Source: CAG-390 sp964522215
Lineage (GTDB): Bacteria > Bacillota > Clostridia > Oscillospirales > CAG-272
DNA: 25,392 bases
Assembly: GCA_964522215.1 (NCBI GenBank)
Contig: CAZFVR010000026.1
Coordinates: forward strand, 1 to 25,392
Reading direction: 5' to 3'
Both the position numbers and the translations under genes were made by a program. Below, one piece after another: positions 5,975 to 14,615 of the stretch (its first letter is position 1; each line of letters opens with the position of its first letter). A model generated the notes under the pieces. It did no database searches. It was not told the DNA's origin and saw nothing but the letters and a program-made list of their open reading frames with translations.

Positions 5975-8386
5975 ATGCAAAGCCGTTTCACTCGCTCCCT
6001 CTCGTTTCTCCTCATAGCCCTATTGCTGACATCCCTCCTCCCCGTGGCGGCCTTTGCCACGGCAGAACCGAGTGTTGGCGCATCGGCCGCCGAGGAGCAG
6101 ACCGTCACGCCGGGCACCGGCACACCGGAGACCGGCGAGGCGGCAGACGATGCCGCGGGCGGCAGTGATGCTCCGACAGTGGGAGTGACAGCCGACACAG
6201 CCACGCAAAAAGAGGTTGCAAGCATTGAGATAGAGACGGTAGGCAAGGACGAGTATTATGAGGGCGAATATTTTGACCCCTCCCTGTTCGTGCTTCATGT
6301 TACATATACCGACGGCAGTGATGCCAGCCTCCGCGCGGGCGAATTTGCATACTCCCCTGCCGGCCGACTGGTGACAGACGGCATCTCGGAGGACGTAACG
6401 ATCGAGTTCTCCTGCGGAAACAAGGTAAAAAGAACATACATTACCGTTCACCGCCCGACCATGGTACGGATGATCTCCTTTCCGGTCAAGCTGCAATACA
6501 ACGAGGGTGCTTCCTTTGACCGCGCAGGCATAATACTTGAGCTTACATATGCCGACGGCACCGTGCGTATTCCCGAGGATGACGAATACACGGTAGAGCT
6601 CCCCACAGCACTCACCCCCGGCATTACAAGCGGTGAGATAAACTGTTACGGTGCAAAAACGACGATAACCGGGCTCAACGTCATAAAAATGGTATCCATG
6701 CAGATACTTCGCGCCCCGCAAAAGACAGTTTACTACGAGGGCGAGGCCTTTGACCCCACCGGCATGCAGGTGATAGGCACATTTGAAAACAGCATTCAGG
6801 GCAGAATGCTTGACCCTTCCGAGTACACGATATCAGGCTCGCCCGAGAGCCTTACCCCCACCTCCGCCGACCGCAGACGCGCCACGCTGACTCTGTCTGT
6901 CGGAACGATATCCGTTGACGTTGAGATAACCGTTATCGGTTTTGAATCCTTTAAGATCACCCGCCCCTACAAGACAGATTATTATTACGGCGATGTGTTC
7001 TCCGCCGAGGGGCTCAACGTCAAGGCACAGTACGTCAACGGTGACGAGCGGGATATTACAAGCGAGATGACCATTGATGCGCCACGCGTGATGCAGGCAG
7101 GTTCGGAGGTGAGGATAAAGTTCCTCTCCTATGAAGAATCACTGCTGACCGTACATGAGATGCGCTACCTGCACTTCAAGACCCTCCCCTCCAAGCGCAC
7201 CTTCAAAGAGGGCGACAAGCTGACGGCTGATCTTTTGCCCGACATGCTGATAACAGGTGAGTATGATGACGGCACCGAGGTTCCCCTCTCCGCCGCCGAT
7301 TACACCATAACCCCATCCGCTCCACTGACCATCAACGATTCGACGATGACGATAAACTATCTCGGACTCATGGCATCGGTAGGCATTACGGTACAGCCCG
7401 CCAGAGCTATAAGCAAGATAGAGATAAAGGAGCGCCCGGCGGTTACAGAGTATATATCAAATCAGCCGATAGACATCACGGGGCTGGTCGTTGTGGCGGT
7501 CTACGAGGACGGCTCACGCGAGACCATTCCTACCGAGCAGCTGCAATTTAACCCCGCGCCCGGCAGTTCGGTAAAGGTGACGGATACCAGCATAAAGATA
7601 ACCTACAAGCTGAGCGATAATCTTGTTTACACGGCAAGGCAAAACATAACCGTTTCCCCCAAAAAGGTCATAAGTCTTTCGATACTCACCGCCCCCTCAA
7701 AGCTTACATACGTTGAGGGTGAGGTGTTTGACACCACCGGCATGGAGATACTGGCCGTCTACAACGATGGCACCAGCGCAAAGGTCACGACCTACACCTG
7801 CTCCCCCACCGATGAGCTGACCATCCCCGCAGGGCTTGCAGAGGCGACCGTTGGCATTACGATCTCCTATGTTGATTGCTCAGCCACGCAAAACGTAACA
7901 GTAAAGCGGCGGGATGTGAGCAGCATTGAAGTGGCGGAAAACCCCACAAAGCTTGAATACACTGTGGGCGAGAGCTTTGACCCAGCAGGGCTTATCCTCA
8001 AGGTCAACTACGCCGATGGTGCGACAAAGCTTATTGAATACGCCGCATCCCCCGCCGAGATAGCACTCGCCCCCGAAGGCAGTCTTGGAGCAGAGGACAA
8101 GGCGGTAACGCTGACCTACCGCGGGCTGACACTGGATATTCCGATCACGGTAAAGAACGCCGAGCCAACGGTGACCGACACCGAGACCGAGCCGACTACA
8201 GAACCGACGGACCCTGCGGCTACAAGCGAGCCGACAATCGTCGGGGACGAGACCACGGCGCACAGCGGCAATATGTCGATAACAACATCCTCAAGCACTA
8301 TAATGGTGGTTTGGATAGCCATAATCGCCGTTATTGCACTGCTCCTGATCGTTCTTGTTATCTACTACAAACGCAATTTTACCTAA
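5975..8386 (+). CDS. Membrane-anchored surface protein with eight Big_3-like Ig repeats
   Basis: An 803-aa exported protein. Residues 1-28 form a signal peptide (basic start, hydrophobic run, VAAFA before a TAEP mature start). A low-complexity acidic linker runs to about residue 80. Then come eight diverged repeats of about 80 residues, each opening with a strand such as VSSIEVAENPTKLEY, then [YV]xGExFDPxGL and a [VT]xYxDG turn. This is the pattern of group 3 bacterial Ig-like domains, used as stalks or adhesive modules. A Thr/Glu/Pro-rich spacer precedes a C-terminal transmembrane helix (VVWIAIIAVIALLLIVLVI) and a short KRNFT tail. There is no LPXTG, so anchoring is by the helix rather than by sortase. 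ATG 5975 is chosen for its AAAGGAAA ribosome site and signal peptide; upstream in-frame ATGs give no signal sequence. Monocistronic. Confidence 0.9.
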   Translation: MQSRFTRSLSFLLIALLLTSLLPVAAFATAEPSVGASAAEEQTVTPGTGTPETGEAADDAAGGSDAPTVGVTADTATQKEVASIEIETVGKDEYYEGEYFDPSLFVLHVTYTDGSDASLRAGEFAYSPAGRLVTDGISEDVTIEFSCGNKVKRTYITVHRPTMVRMISFPVKLQYNEGASFDRAGIILELTYADGTVRIPEDDEYTVELPTALTPGITSGEINCYGAKTTITGLNVIKMVSMQILRAPQKTVYYEGEAFDPTGMQVIGTFENSIQGRMLDPSEYTISGSPESLTPTSADRRRATLTLSVGTISVDVEITVIGFESFKITRPYKTDYYYGDVFSAEGLNVKAQYVNGDERDITSEMTIDAPRVMQAGSEVRIKFLSYEESLLTVHEMRYLHFKTLPSKRTFKEGDKLTADLLPDMLITGEYDDGTEVPLSAADYTITPSAPLTINDSTMTINYLGLMASVGITVQPARAISKIEIKERPAVTEYISNQPIDITGLVVVAVYEDGSRETIPTEQLQFNPAPGSSVKVTDTSIKITYKLSDNLVYTARQNITVSPKKVISLSILTAPSKLTYVEGEVFDTTGMEILAVYNDGTSAKVTTYTCSPTDELTIPAGLAEATVGITISYVDCSATQNVTVKRRDVSSIEVAENPTKLEYTVGESFDPAGLILKVNYADGATKLIEYAASPAEIALAPEGSLGAEDKAVTLTYRGLTLDIPITVKNAEPTVTDTETEPTTEPTDPAATSEPTIVGDETTAHSGNMSITTSSSTIMVVWIAIIAVIALLLIVLVIYYKRNFT

Positions 8387-8408
8387 CTTATAAACGATCA
8401 TAACGATC

Positions 8409-8451
8409 ATCCCCCACCGGGACAAAGATACGCTTTGTCCCGGTGGGGGAT
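8409..8451. terminator. Bidirectional terminator hairpin
   Basis: A perfect 19-bp stem (8409-8427 with 8433-8451) with a 5-base loop lies between convergent genes ending at 8386 and 8493. The flanking T/A tracts are weak. Confidence 0.8.
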
Positions 8452-8492
8452 ATTTAAGTTATAATAATGCTTTATTTGACGGACATCGCGCT

Positions 8493-9410
8493 TTATTCCG
8501 CGTAAGTATCAAGCAACCAGCGGCCCGTATCAAATATATATTTCACAGCTGACTCGCGGAGTGTATCCGGCAGGCGGCGGCAAACGGCAAGCTCAAAATT
8601 AAAGGAGCCCTCGTATCCTATAGCCACAAGGCCGCGCACCGCATCCTCCCAGTCAACTGTGCCAAAAAGCGGTATGGTATGCAGATCCCCCTGCCCTACG
8701 TTATCGTCAACATGCGTGGCACGAAGTCTTGAGCCAAGCCTTGCAAGCTCACGGCTTTGCGGCTTTAGTGCCATCCGGTTGGCGTGCCCAAAATCCCAGC
8801 ACGCGCCCACATACGGTGTATCAAAGGAATCACAAAGCGTGCAAAGCTCCGCGGCGTTACTGCCAAAGCGGCGGTGCATAGAACCCTCAAATGTGCCGTC
8901 CGTCATATTTTCAAACGCAATGCCAACGCCAAGCTTTTCGGCTCGCTCGATGTATTTATCATATATTTTATGGTTATAGGCAAGGTTATGCTCGATATCG
9001 GTAGGATCACCAAAATCGGTAACCGGGTGCGCCACCGCCCACTTGACGCCAAGCATGCCGCTTATCTCGATGCACCGCCAGGTGGTCTCAACAAAAAAAT
9101 CGTTTTGCTCACATCCGTCGGCAGTGGGGGCAAGATAGGGCTTGTTTTTGGCGTAGGGTATATGCGACTGGGTAAAGATGACCCCAAGCTTTGCCGCCTC
9201 GTTGCCTATACGGTCAACGATAGTGCGCCAACCGTCGCCGTTCAGCTCGGTCTCTCGCCTTTGCATTGCACACATGGAAAAATCCATCGTATCAAATCCG
9301 ACCGCGTGAGTCTTTCTTATCGATTCAATAAAGGCATCGTCTCCGTATTTCTCGTGATCGTAAAAGAGATTTGTCATTGTTGACAGTTTTATTTTCCCTG
9401 TTGATACCAT
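8493..9410 (-). CDS. Sugar phosphate isomerase/epimerase-like TIM-barrel protein
   Basis: A 305-aa protein of the xylose-isomerase-like / AP endonuclease family 2 barrel fold. The divalent-metal ligands expected of the family are visible: E167 in GIAFENM, D206 and H209 in CWDFGHAN, H233 in ATHVDDN, and E273 in SFNFEL. A bound metal would support isomerisation or epimerisation of a sugar or sugar derivative; the substrate is not evident. ATG 9410 has an AAAGGATG ribosome site at a rather long spacing of about 12 bases. It lies 38 bases downstream of folD on the same strand and is probably co-transcribed, although the two functions are not obviously linked. It ends at a shared hairpin terminator. 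Confidence 0.88.
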   Translation of the reverse strand: MVSTGKIKLSTMTNLFYDHEKYGDDAFIESIRKTHAVGFDTMDFSMCAMQRRETELNGDGWRTIVDRIGNEAAKLGVIFTQSHIPYAKNKPYLAPTADGCEQNDFFVETTWRCIEISGMLGVKWAVAHPVTDFGDPTDIEHNLAYNHKIYDKYIERAEKLGVGIAFENMTDGTFEGSMHRRFGSNAAELCTLCDSFDTPYVGACWDFGHANRMALKPQSRELARLGSRLRATHVDDNVGQGDLHTIPLFGTVDWEDAVRGLVAIGYEGSFNFELAVCRRLPDTLRESAVKYIFDTGRWLLDTYAE

Positions 9411-9448
9411 TATAAGCCCATCCTTTGTTATTATTAATGTACTTTTTG

Positions 9449-10309
9449 TTATTTCCTTTTCGCCGCACGTCTGCGAGCCGCGATGAGCGTGTTTTTCATC
9501 AGTGTGGCGACCGTCATAGGTCCTACCCCTCCCGGCACGGGTGTGAGATACCCCGCTACCGCCTCAACGCTCTCCCTGTCGCAGTCGCCGCACAGCTTAC
9601 CGTCCGCCCCGCGGTTCATGCCAACATCGATGACAGCCGCACCCGGCTTTACCATATCGCCGCGGATAAGCCCTGCCACACCAACGGCAGAGACCAAAAT
9701 ATCAGCGCGGCGGGTGTGCGCTGCAAGATCCGCCGTTTTGCTGTGGCAGATGGTAACAGTACCGTTGGCCGCCAAAAGCAGTGCTGCCATTGGACGACCG
9801 ACGATATTTGAACGCCCGACTACCACGCATTCCCTCCCCGCGATCGGGATATTATAATGCGAGAGCATGCGCATGATGCCCGCAGGCGTGCAGGGGAGCA
9901 CCTCATCATCCAAAAAGCCGAGGTGGCCCGCATCAAGCCGGCCAAAGGCATCAACATCCTTTTCGTGGGACACCGCCGCTACGATCTCCTCCGCGTCAAA
10001 TCCGCGCGGCAGAGGCAGCTGGAGCAGTATACCGTCTATCTCCTCGTCATTGTTGCGCTTTTCTATCTCGCTCATAAGTTCTTCTTTCGAGATATCGGCG
10101 GGCAATATAAGATCCTCGGATCTAAAGCCGACCTCCTCGCAGGAGCGTATCTTGTTGCGCACATAAACGGCTGATGCCGGATCATTCCCCACTCGTATCA
10201 CCGAAAGGCAGGGGCGCCTCCCGTATTTTTCTTCAAACTCGGTCACACCGAGCGCCACCTCGCTCTTAACGAGTGCTGCCAAAGCCTTGCCATCAATTAT
10301 TACCGCCAT
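9449..10309 (-). CDS. folD: Bifunctional methylenetetrahydrofolate dehydrogenase/cyclohydrolase
   Basis: A 286-aa FolD, the cytoplasmic enzyme that interconverts 5,10-methylene-, 5,10-methenyl- and 10-formyl-tetrahydrofolate and so supplies one-carbon units for purines and fMet. Catalytic Y49 and K53 are in AVYVRNK, followed by LLQLPLPRGFDAEEI, the KDVDAFG loop, PCTPAGIM, the nucleotide-binding VVVGRSNIVGRPMA and the C-terminal TPVPGGVGPMT signature. Length is normal. ATG 10309 has AAAGGAAG eight bases upstream. It is separated from the upstream lgt gene by a terminator, so it probably has its own promoter in the AT-rich 10325-10365 gap (a TACAAT -10 is visible, -35 unclear). Confidence 0.97.
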   Translation of the reverse strand: MAVIIDGKALAALVKSEVALGVTEFEEKYGRRPCLSVIRVGNDPASAVYVRNKIRSCEEVGFRSEDLILPADISKEELMSEIEKRNNDEEIDGILLQLPLPRGFDAEEIVAAVSHEKDVDAFGRLDAGHLGFLDDEVLPCTPAGIMRMLSHYNIPIAGRECVVVGRSNIVGRPMAALLLAANGTVTICHSKTADLAAHTRRADILVSAVGVAGLIRGDMVKPGAAVIDVGMNRGADGKLCGDCDRESVEAVAGYLTPVPGGVGPMTVATLMKNTLIAARRRAAKRK

Positions 10310-10365
10310 TTTTATCTTCCTTTCGATATTGCATTTTATTTTTGATTGTAAAGAATAAATTGACT

Positions 10366-10421
10366 AAAAAAGCAAGGCGGAGTGCCGTGCCGAGCTTTAC
10401 GCTCGGCACAGCTCCCCGCTT
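10366..10421 (-). terminator. Terminator of the lgt unit
   Basis: On the minus strand a 9-bp perfect inner stem (10387-10395 with 10401-10409) is extended by a less perfect outer stem (10374-10382 with 10412-10421) and followed by six T (10366-10371). It separates lgt from folD. Confidence 0.75.
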
Positions 10422-10426
10422 GTTAC

Positions 10427-11446
10427 TTATAATTCACTATCCGCCTGTCTGTCGGAATTGACAGATCCATCCGCGCTGTCCGCTTTCTCGGCTTTATCTC
10501 CGCCGTCTTCCTTGTCTGCAACAAGGGCAGAATATGAGCTGTCAGGCGTGTCGTTCACTTTCTCCGTGGGGACGGTTGCACCATCCGCCGCGGCAAACTG
10601 CACCTGCGTCCCGCGCTTTACCGCTCTTATGTGGAACACAAGGGCAAGGGTGGCGCCAACAACAAAGCAAAGCACACCAACGAGCTGGGATATCCTGATC
10701 CCGCCCGCGTAAAGACTATCGGTGCGCAGTCCCTCGATAAACATGCGACCAAAGCCATACCAGGATATATACCACAAAAAGACCTCGCCATCAAAGCGTT
10801 TTTTGCGGTAGAGTGCGTTTATTATGAGGAATCCCACAAGATTCCACACAGACTCGTAAAGGAAGGTGGGATGTGCGGTCACCGAATAAAACCAACCCTC
10901 CTGCTTTACCTCCATACGCATAACGTAAAGCAAGCTGCCCTCTACAGGTGTAGCACCAAAAGCCTCACCGTTAAAGAAATTGCCCCAACGGCCGAGTATT
11001 TGACCTATCATCACCCCCGGTGCTATCATATCATAGCACTTGAGCGTGTTTATCTTTTTTATCTTTGCCACCGCAAGTATCGCCAGTGCGCCGCCGATTA
11101 TTGCGCCGTAGATGGCAATTCCGCCGCGCCAGATGGCTATATAATCCACAAAGGATTTATAGTTGCCGCCGTTGCCGTTGCCTATTATATCAAAAAGAAC
11201 ATAATAAAGCCTTGCGCCGACAATGGCGATGATAACGGCGTATATAGCAAGATCCAGCAGGTCATCGATCACGATGCCCTCCTGCTTTGAGCGATAACGC
11301 GCGTAAAAAAACGCCAAAACGATGCCAAGTGTAATGATGATGCCGTACCAACGGACCTCGATCCCTCCCATTATCGGGATAGTAAACGCTACTTTATTGA
11401 TGGTAAACTGCTCGATCCCAAGTCCCGGGAAACCAATAGTGACCAT
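10427..11446 (-). CDS. lgt: Prolipoprotein diacylglyceryl transferase (first copy)
   Basis: A 339-aa integral membrane enzyme that transfers a diacylglyceryl group from phosphatidylglycerol to the lipobox cysteine of prolipoproteins. The Lgt signature GRWGNFFNGEAFG is at residues 152-164, after WRGGIAIYGAIIGG. The later RMFIEGLRTDSLY carries the conserved second arginine. About seven hydrophobic segments are visible. The C-terminal 70 residues are a hydrophilic, acidic and Lys/Asp-rich extension not needed in typical Lgt (about 260-290 aa). ATG 11446 has an AAAGGAGC ribosome site. It lies 56 bases downstream of the YdcF/SanA-like gene and probably shares its promoter at 12331-12359. A second, divergent Lgt-family gene lies at 19279-20091. 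Confidence 0.94.
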   Translation of the reverse strand: MVTIGFPGLGIEQFTINKVAFTIPIMGGIEVRWYGIIITLGIVLAFFYARYRSKQEGIVIDDLLDLAIYAVIIAIVGARLYYVLFDIIGNGNGGNYKSFVDYIAIWRGGIAIYGAIIGGALAILAVAKIKKINTLKCYDMIAPGVMIGQILGRWGNFFNGEAFGATPVEGSLLYVMRMEVKQEGWFYSVTAHPTFLYESVWNLVGFLIINALYRKKRFDGEVFLWYISWYGFGRMFIEGLRTDSLYAGGIRISQLVGVLCFVVGATLALVFHIRAVKRGTQVQFAAADGATVPTEKVNDTPDSSYSALVADKEDGGDKAEKADSADGSVNSDRQADSEL

Positions 11447-11502
11447 AGCTGCAGCTCCTTTGTCAGTCTTTTTTCTGTTTTATTAATTAACGACCGAGCC
11501 GA

Positions 11503-12231
11503 TCATCCGTCGGTCGCACTGCCCGGCCCATCAAGCGGGATCCTATCCCCGAGATATGTGGGTTCGGGCTTTATTTGAGCCATAAAAAAGTCCTTAAATC
11601 TTGCGGCGCACTCACGCAGATCGCGATAGCTCTGCCCGCGGTAGGATCTTAGATCCGCGCTGACACCGTATGCCTCAAGCCCCAGCTTTTTTGCAATATA
11701 GAGCGCACGGTAGAGGTGATACTCCTGCGATACTATCAGCACACGCTTGGCAGAAAAGATATCCCGCGCGCGATAGATGCTGTCATATGTTGAAAAGCCG
11801 GCATGATCGCAAAACACCGCATCGGGGTCTATCCCCGCATTTACGGCACCCTGCTTCATGGCATTCACTTCATCATAATCACTGCGGCCGTGATCTCCAG
11901 ACATCAGCAAACGATCAGACGCACCGCCAAGGTAAAGGTCGATCCCCGTATCCATCCTGTCGGACAGCATATCGGACGGCGAGCCGTCGCTCCGTACGCC
12001 CGCGCCAAGGACCAGGATGCAATCAAATCCGCCAATGTCAACAGCCTCCTCGCGAGTTATTACGCGGTCTCGCTCGGCACGCGCGATAGATGCCCCAACG
12101 AGCGGTACGGCAATGCCGACCATTACGGCAAGCTCAAGCCCGATGCATAAAACGGAAACAAGGATACGGCGCACGCCGGTGCCGCACCGCCCTCCGACGA
12201 GCGAGCGCTTTTTATTTGTTTTGTTCTTCAT
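11503..12231 (-). CDS. YdcF/SanA-like (DUF218) membrane-anchored protein
   Basis: A 242-aa protein with a basic N-terminus (KNKTNKKR), one transmembrane helix near residues 20-45, and an extracytoplasmic DUF218 domain. Family motifs are clear: CILVLGAGV, then SDMLSDRMDTGIDLY, LLMSGDHGRSDYDEVNAMK, STYDSIYRARDI and LIVSQEYHLYRALYIAKKLG. SanA/YdcF proteins are tied to envelope barrier function and vancomycin sensitivity in enterobacteria; the biochemical role is unknown. Start choice is unsure: ATG 12231 places a positively charged segment just before the helix, while ATG 12294 would add 21 residues. Neither has a good ribosome site. First gene of a two-gene unit with lgt. Confidence 0.87.
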   Translation of the reverse strand: MKNKTNKKRSLVGGRCGTGVRRILVSVLCIGLELAVMVGIAVPLVGASIARAERDRVITREEAVDIGGFDCILVLGAGVRSDGSPSDMLSDRMDTGIDLYLGGASDRLLMSGDHGRSDYDEVNAMKQGAVNAGIDPDAVFCDHAGFSTYDSIYRARDIFSAKRVLIVSQEYHLYRALYIAKKLGLEAYGVSADLRSYRGQSYRDLRECAARFKDFFMAQIKPEPTYLGDRIPLDGPGSATDG

Positions 12232-12330
12232 TTCTTTTTTCTGCTGTGTTATCTGCCCTGTTGTTGCGTCGCCCGCCTGCCAAATGGCGAGCATGGGTAC
12301 GACTATCTATCAAATAAATCAACTAATTAT

Positions 12331-12359
12331 ATTATAATGACTTATTTCCGCGCTGTCAA
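12331..12359 (-). promoter_or_regulatory. Consensus sigma-A promoter of the sanA-like/lgt unit
   Basis: On the minus strand TTGACA (12359-12354), a 17-bp spacer and TATAAT (12336-12331). The start site falls near 12324, about 30 bases before ATG 12294. Confidence 0.87.
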
Positions 12360-12425
12360 TAGACAGACTGTTAAGAAAAATCCTGTTATTTCTATTATGT
12401 ATTATCCGCGCCCCGCACCGGAGCG

Positions 12426-12470
12426 AAAACACAGGCGGTCGCCCATACCATAGGCGACCGCCTGTGTTTT
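12426..12470. terminator. Terminator after mrp
   Basis: A perfect 18-bp stem (12426-12443 with 12453-12470) closes a 9-base loop. Both arms end in A/T tetrads, so it can work in either direction. It lies 18 bases beyond the end of mrp. Confidence 0.85.
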
Positions 12471-12488
12471 GTTATAGTTTTTTCTTTA

Positions 12489-13340
12489 TTATTTTTCTTC
12501 AAGACCAAGCTTTTTTACAAGCATATCGACAGCACCGTCAAGGTAGTCGCACTTATCATCCAAAAGCTCAAGTGCGCCCTTGTCGCAAAGAGCGGCAAGG
12601 CGGCGGTCAAGCGGCATACGCGCCAAAAGATCATACCCAAACTCATCGGCAATGCTGTCGATATGGCTCTCGCCAAAGATATCGATATGCTTGCCGCAAT
12701 CGGGGCAAACGGCGTAGCTCATGTTCTCAACGAGGCCGAGAACGGGAATATCCATCATCTTGGCCATGTTGGCGGCCTTGGAGACGATCATTGATACCAG
12801 CTCCTGAGGGCTTGATACGATAACGATACCGTCAAGGGGCAGTGTCTGGAACACGGTCAGCGGAACATCACCTGTTCCTGGAGGGCAGTCCACAAGCAGG
12901 ACGTCTATATCGTTCCAGATAACATCCGTCCAAAACTGCTTTACGGTGCCTGCAATGACAGGACCGCGCCAAACGACCGGGCGCTTTTCATCATCAAGCA
13001 GGAGGTTGACCGACATCAGATCAATGCCTGTTTTGGTGCGCGGGGGGATAAGACCATGCTCATCGCCCAACACATCCTCATGTATACCAAATGCCTTGGG
13101 AACGGAGGGACCTGTAACATCGGCATCAAGTATACCGACATGGTATCCGCGGCGTTGCAGGAGGACGGCGGTCATGCAGGTAACGAGCGACTTACCCACG
13201 CCGCCCTTGCCGCTGACGATACCAACGACCTTTTTTATTGAAGAGAGCGCATTGGGCGCCTCATGAAGATCCTGCGGCGTCCCCTTGCGAGATGGGCAAT
13301 TCGCTCCGCAGGTAGAGCAATTATGTGTGCATTCTGACAT
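12489..13340 (-). CDS. mrp: Mrp/ApbC-type iron-sulfur cluster carrier P-loop ATPase
   Basis: A 283-aa cytoplasmic ATPase of the MinD/Mrp class that carries and transfers Fe-S clusters to apoproteins. The deviant Walker A SGKGGVGKS is at about 43-51, followed by GILDADVTGPSVPK and VDCPPGTGD. The cluster-binding CPDC pair (C212, C215) is present in YAVCPDCGKHIDIFG. An additional Cys-rich N-terminus (C4, C8, C11, C15) is typical of clostridial Mrp proteins and may bind a metal. I chose ATG 13340, which has AAAGGAAAA at 5-6 bases; the longer frame from 13403 adds an improbable leader. Its promoter overlaps the end of the upstream DHH gene. Confidence 0.95.
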   Translation of the reverse strand: MSECTHNCSTCGANCPSRKGTPQDLHEAPNALSSIKKVVGIVSGKGGVGKSLVTCMTAVLLQRRGYHVGILDADVTGPSVPKAFGIHEDVLGDEHGLIPPRTKTGIDLMSVNLLLDDEKRPVVWRGPVIAGTVKQFWTDVIWNDIDVLLVDCPPGTGDVPLTVFQTLPLDGIVIVSSPQELVSMIVSKAANMAKMMDIPVLGLVENMSYAVCPDCGKHIDIFGESHIDSIADEFGYDLLARMPLDRRLAALCDKGALELLDDKCDYLDGAVDMLVKKLGLEEK

Positions 13341-13462
13341 TGCTTTTTCCTTTCGTAATGACGTGATATGATCACATGATATTGATATAATTATTGAAAA
13401 CAAATATCGATCCTGCGGGTGCTGTTTGGCGCGGGGCGCGGCACTCGCAAGTATACAATAAT

Positions 13463-13491
13463 ATTATACCCCTTTATCGGTCAAAAATCAA
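13463..13491 (-). promoter_or_regulatory. Promoter of mrp inside the end of the DHH gene
   Basis: On the minus strand TTGATT (13491-13486), a 17-bp spacer and TATAAT (13468-13463). The -35 box overlaps the last codons of the DHH gene. The leader is about 115 bases. Confidence 0.75.
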
Positions 13492-14410
13492 GCCCATTTG
13501 ACAATCTTAGTTCAAGATCCGGGATAATATCCCTGGCGCGGGATAAAAATCTGTCATATTCACGGCGTACAGTGCCACCGGCAGTGATATATACTACCAC
13601 CGAGCGCCCACTGAGCGGCTCGGCGGCGTAAAAGATCCACACTGCCACCCCCTCACGCAGGCGCTCTGCTTCAAGAAATGACACACACCCGTCCAACAGT
13701 TCGTCAGATATCCCCTCTGCCTGAAGATGGCTTGATGCGCACCCTACACCGGCCGGGGTGTAATATTTAAGTCCTCCCATGGCAAGCTCGGCGATCGGGC
13801 GGGATGTATCAGCAAGGCAGATGCCCTGCCGCCGCAGCTCTGCCTCATCAAGCGAATGCTTTTTTATCATCTCATCGAGCCACGGGCGATCGGCGGGGTC
13901 GAATTTTGGAGAAAGGAGCGACTGTGTATCCATATATACCGAGCGGACTGCCAACAGCTCCTCGGCATCTGTCGTCTCAATACCGCAGTCCTGCGCCATG
14001 CGGTAAATCATGAGCGTGCAGGAGGAGGCCGAAGCGTTCCGGTAAAGCTCGGCGGGTACGGTCGGCGGCTCGGCGGTCGGATGGTGGTCGATGACTGCGC
14101 AAACATCGCCCGCTATACAGGCGGTGTGGCAATCGACCAGCAGTATACGCGCGCCACTGCCGTCAATTTTTGATGCCCGCACCCATTCTGTGGGGTCGAT
14201 GCCGTGACGGCGCATGACCGTGAGCGGCACATCGTCATCCGGCGGATGGATATCCGGAAAGACAGGCTCGGCTAAGGCACCGCCGCGACAGAGTACAGCG
14301 GCGGCCAAAGCGGCCGCGGCAAGCGTATCAAAGTCGGCGGGCGAATGCCCCATCACAAAAATGCGCCGACCCTGCCACTGTCGGCATATATTTTTAATTA
14401 CATTCGGCAT
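13481..14410 (-). CDS. DHH-family phosphoesterase (family II pyrophosphatase/PPX1-like)
   Basis: A 309-aa DHH-superfamily phosphoesterase. Motif I is GHSPADFDTLAAA (H22, D26, D28), motif III is VIDHHPT (108-112), and YMDT around D161 fits the fourth metal site; these residues bind Mn or Mg in the family. The second motif reads VDCHTA (92-97), whereas family II pyrophosphatases have DHNE here, so pyrophosphate is not assured as substrate; polyphosphate, nucleotides or oligonucleotides are alternatives. ATG 14410 is chosen because GGAGGA lies eight bases upstream, and the promoter at 14445-14473 places the transcript start too close to ATG 14434. The gene is divergent from gpmI. Confidence 0.85.
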   Translation of the reverse strand: MPNVIKNICRQWQGRRIFVMGHSPADFDTLAAAALAAAVLCRGGALAEPVFPDIHPPDDDVPLTVMRRHGIDPTEWVRASKIDGSGARILLVDCHTACIAGDVCAVIDHHPTAEPPTVPAELYRNASASSCTLMIYRMAQDCGIETTDAEELLAVRSVYMDTQSLLSPKFDPADRPWLDEMIKKHSLDEAELRRQGICLADTSRPIAELAMGGLKYYTPAGVGCASSHLQAEGISDELLDGCVSFLEAERLREGVAVWIFYAAEPLSGRSVVVYITAGGTVRREYDRFLSRARDIIPDLELRLSNGLDF

Positions 14411-14444
14411 CGGCAATGTCCTCCGCGCTATCATATTACCAAGG

Positions 14445-14473
14445 ATTATATATCATTTTCCCCTCCATGTCAA
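14445..14473 (-). promoter_or_regulatory. Consensus sigma-A promoter of the DHH gene
   Basis: On the minus strand TTGACA (14473-14468), a 17-bp spacer and TATAAT (14450-14445). Confidence 0.87.
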
Positions 14474-14534
14474 GGCGACAGCGGAATTTAAGGGGTCGAT
14501 GCGCAATATTTTGATATTATTTTCCGAAAAGGTC

Positions 14535-14562
14535 TTGAAAAAAAATCAAAATCGGTTATACT
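14535..14562 (+). promoter_or_regulatory. Promoter of gpmI
   Basis: TTGAAA (14535-14540), a 16-bp spacer and TATACT (14557-14562). A second TATAAT at 14564-14569 could shift the start. Divergent from the DHH promoter 60 bp away. Confidence 0.75.
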
Positions 14563-14615
14563 ATATAATATATAAATGTGTAATTACTATCTCCGCGAAA
14601 GGAAGATCAATTAAA

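Noticed and set aside
6020..6721. Minus-strand open frame opposite the Ig-repeat gene
   Set aside because: No start signal; it mirrors codon bias of the real gene.
10427..11446. Tyr in place of the Lgt histidine (AIYG) as a sign of inactivity
   Set aside because: As I recall, Tyr at this place occurs in other Firmicutes Lgt proteins, and the GRWGNFFNGE signature is intact.
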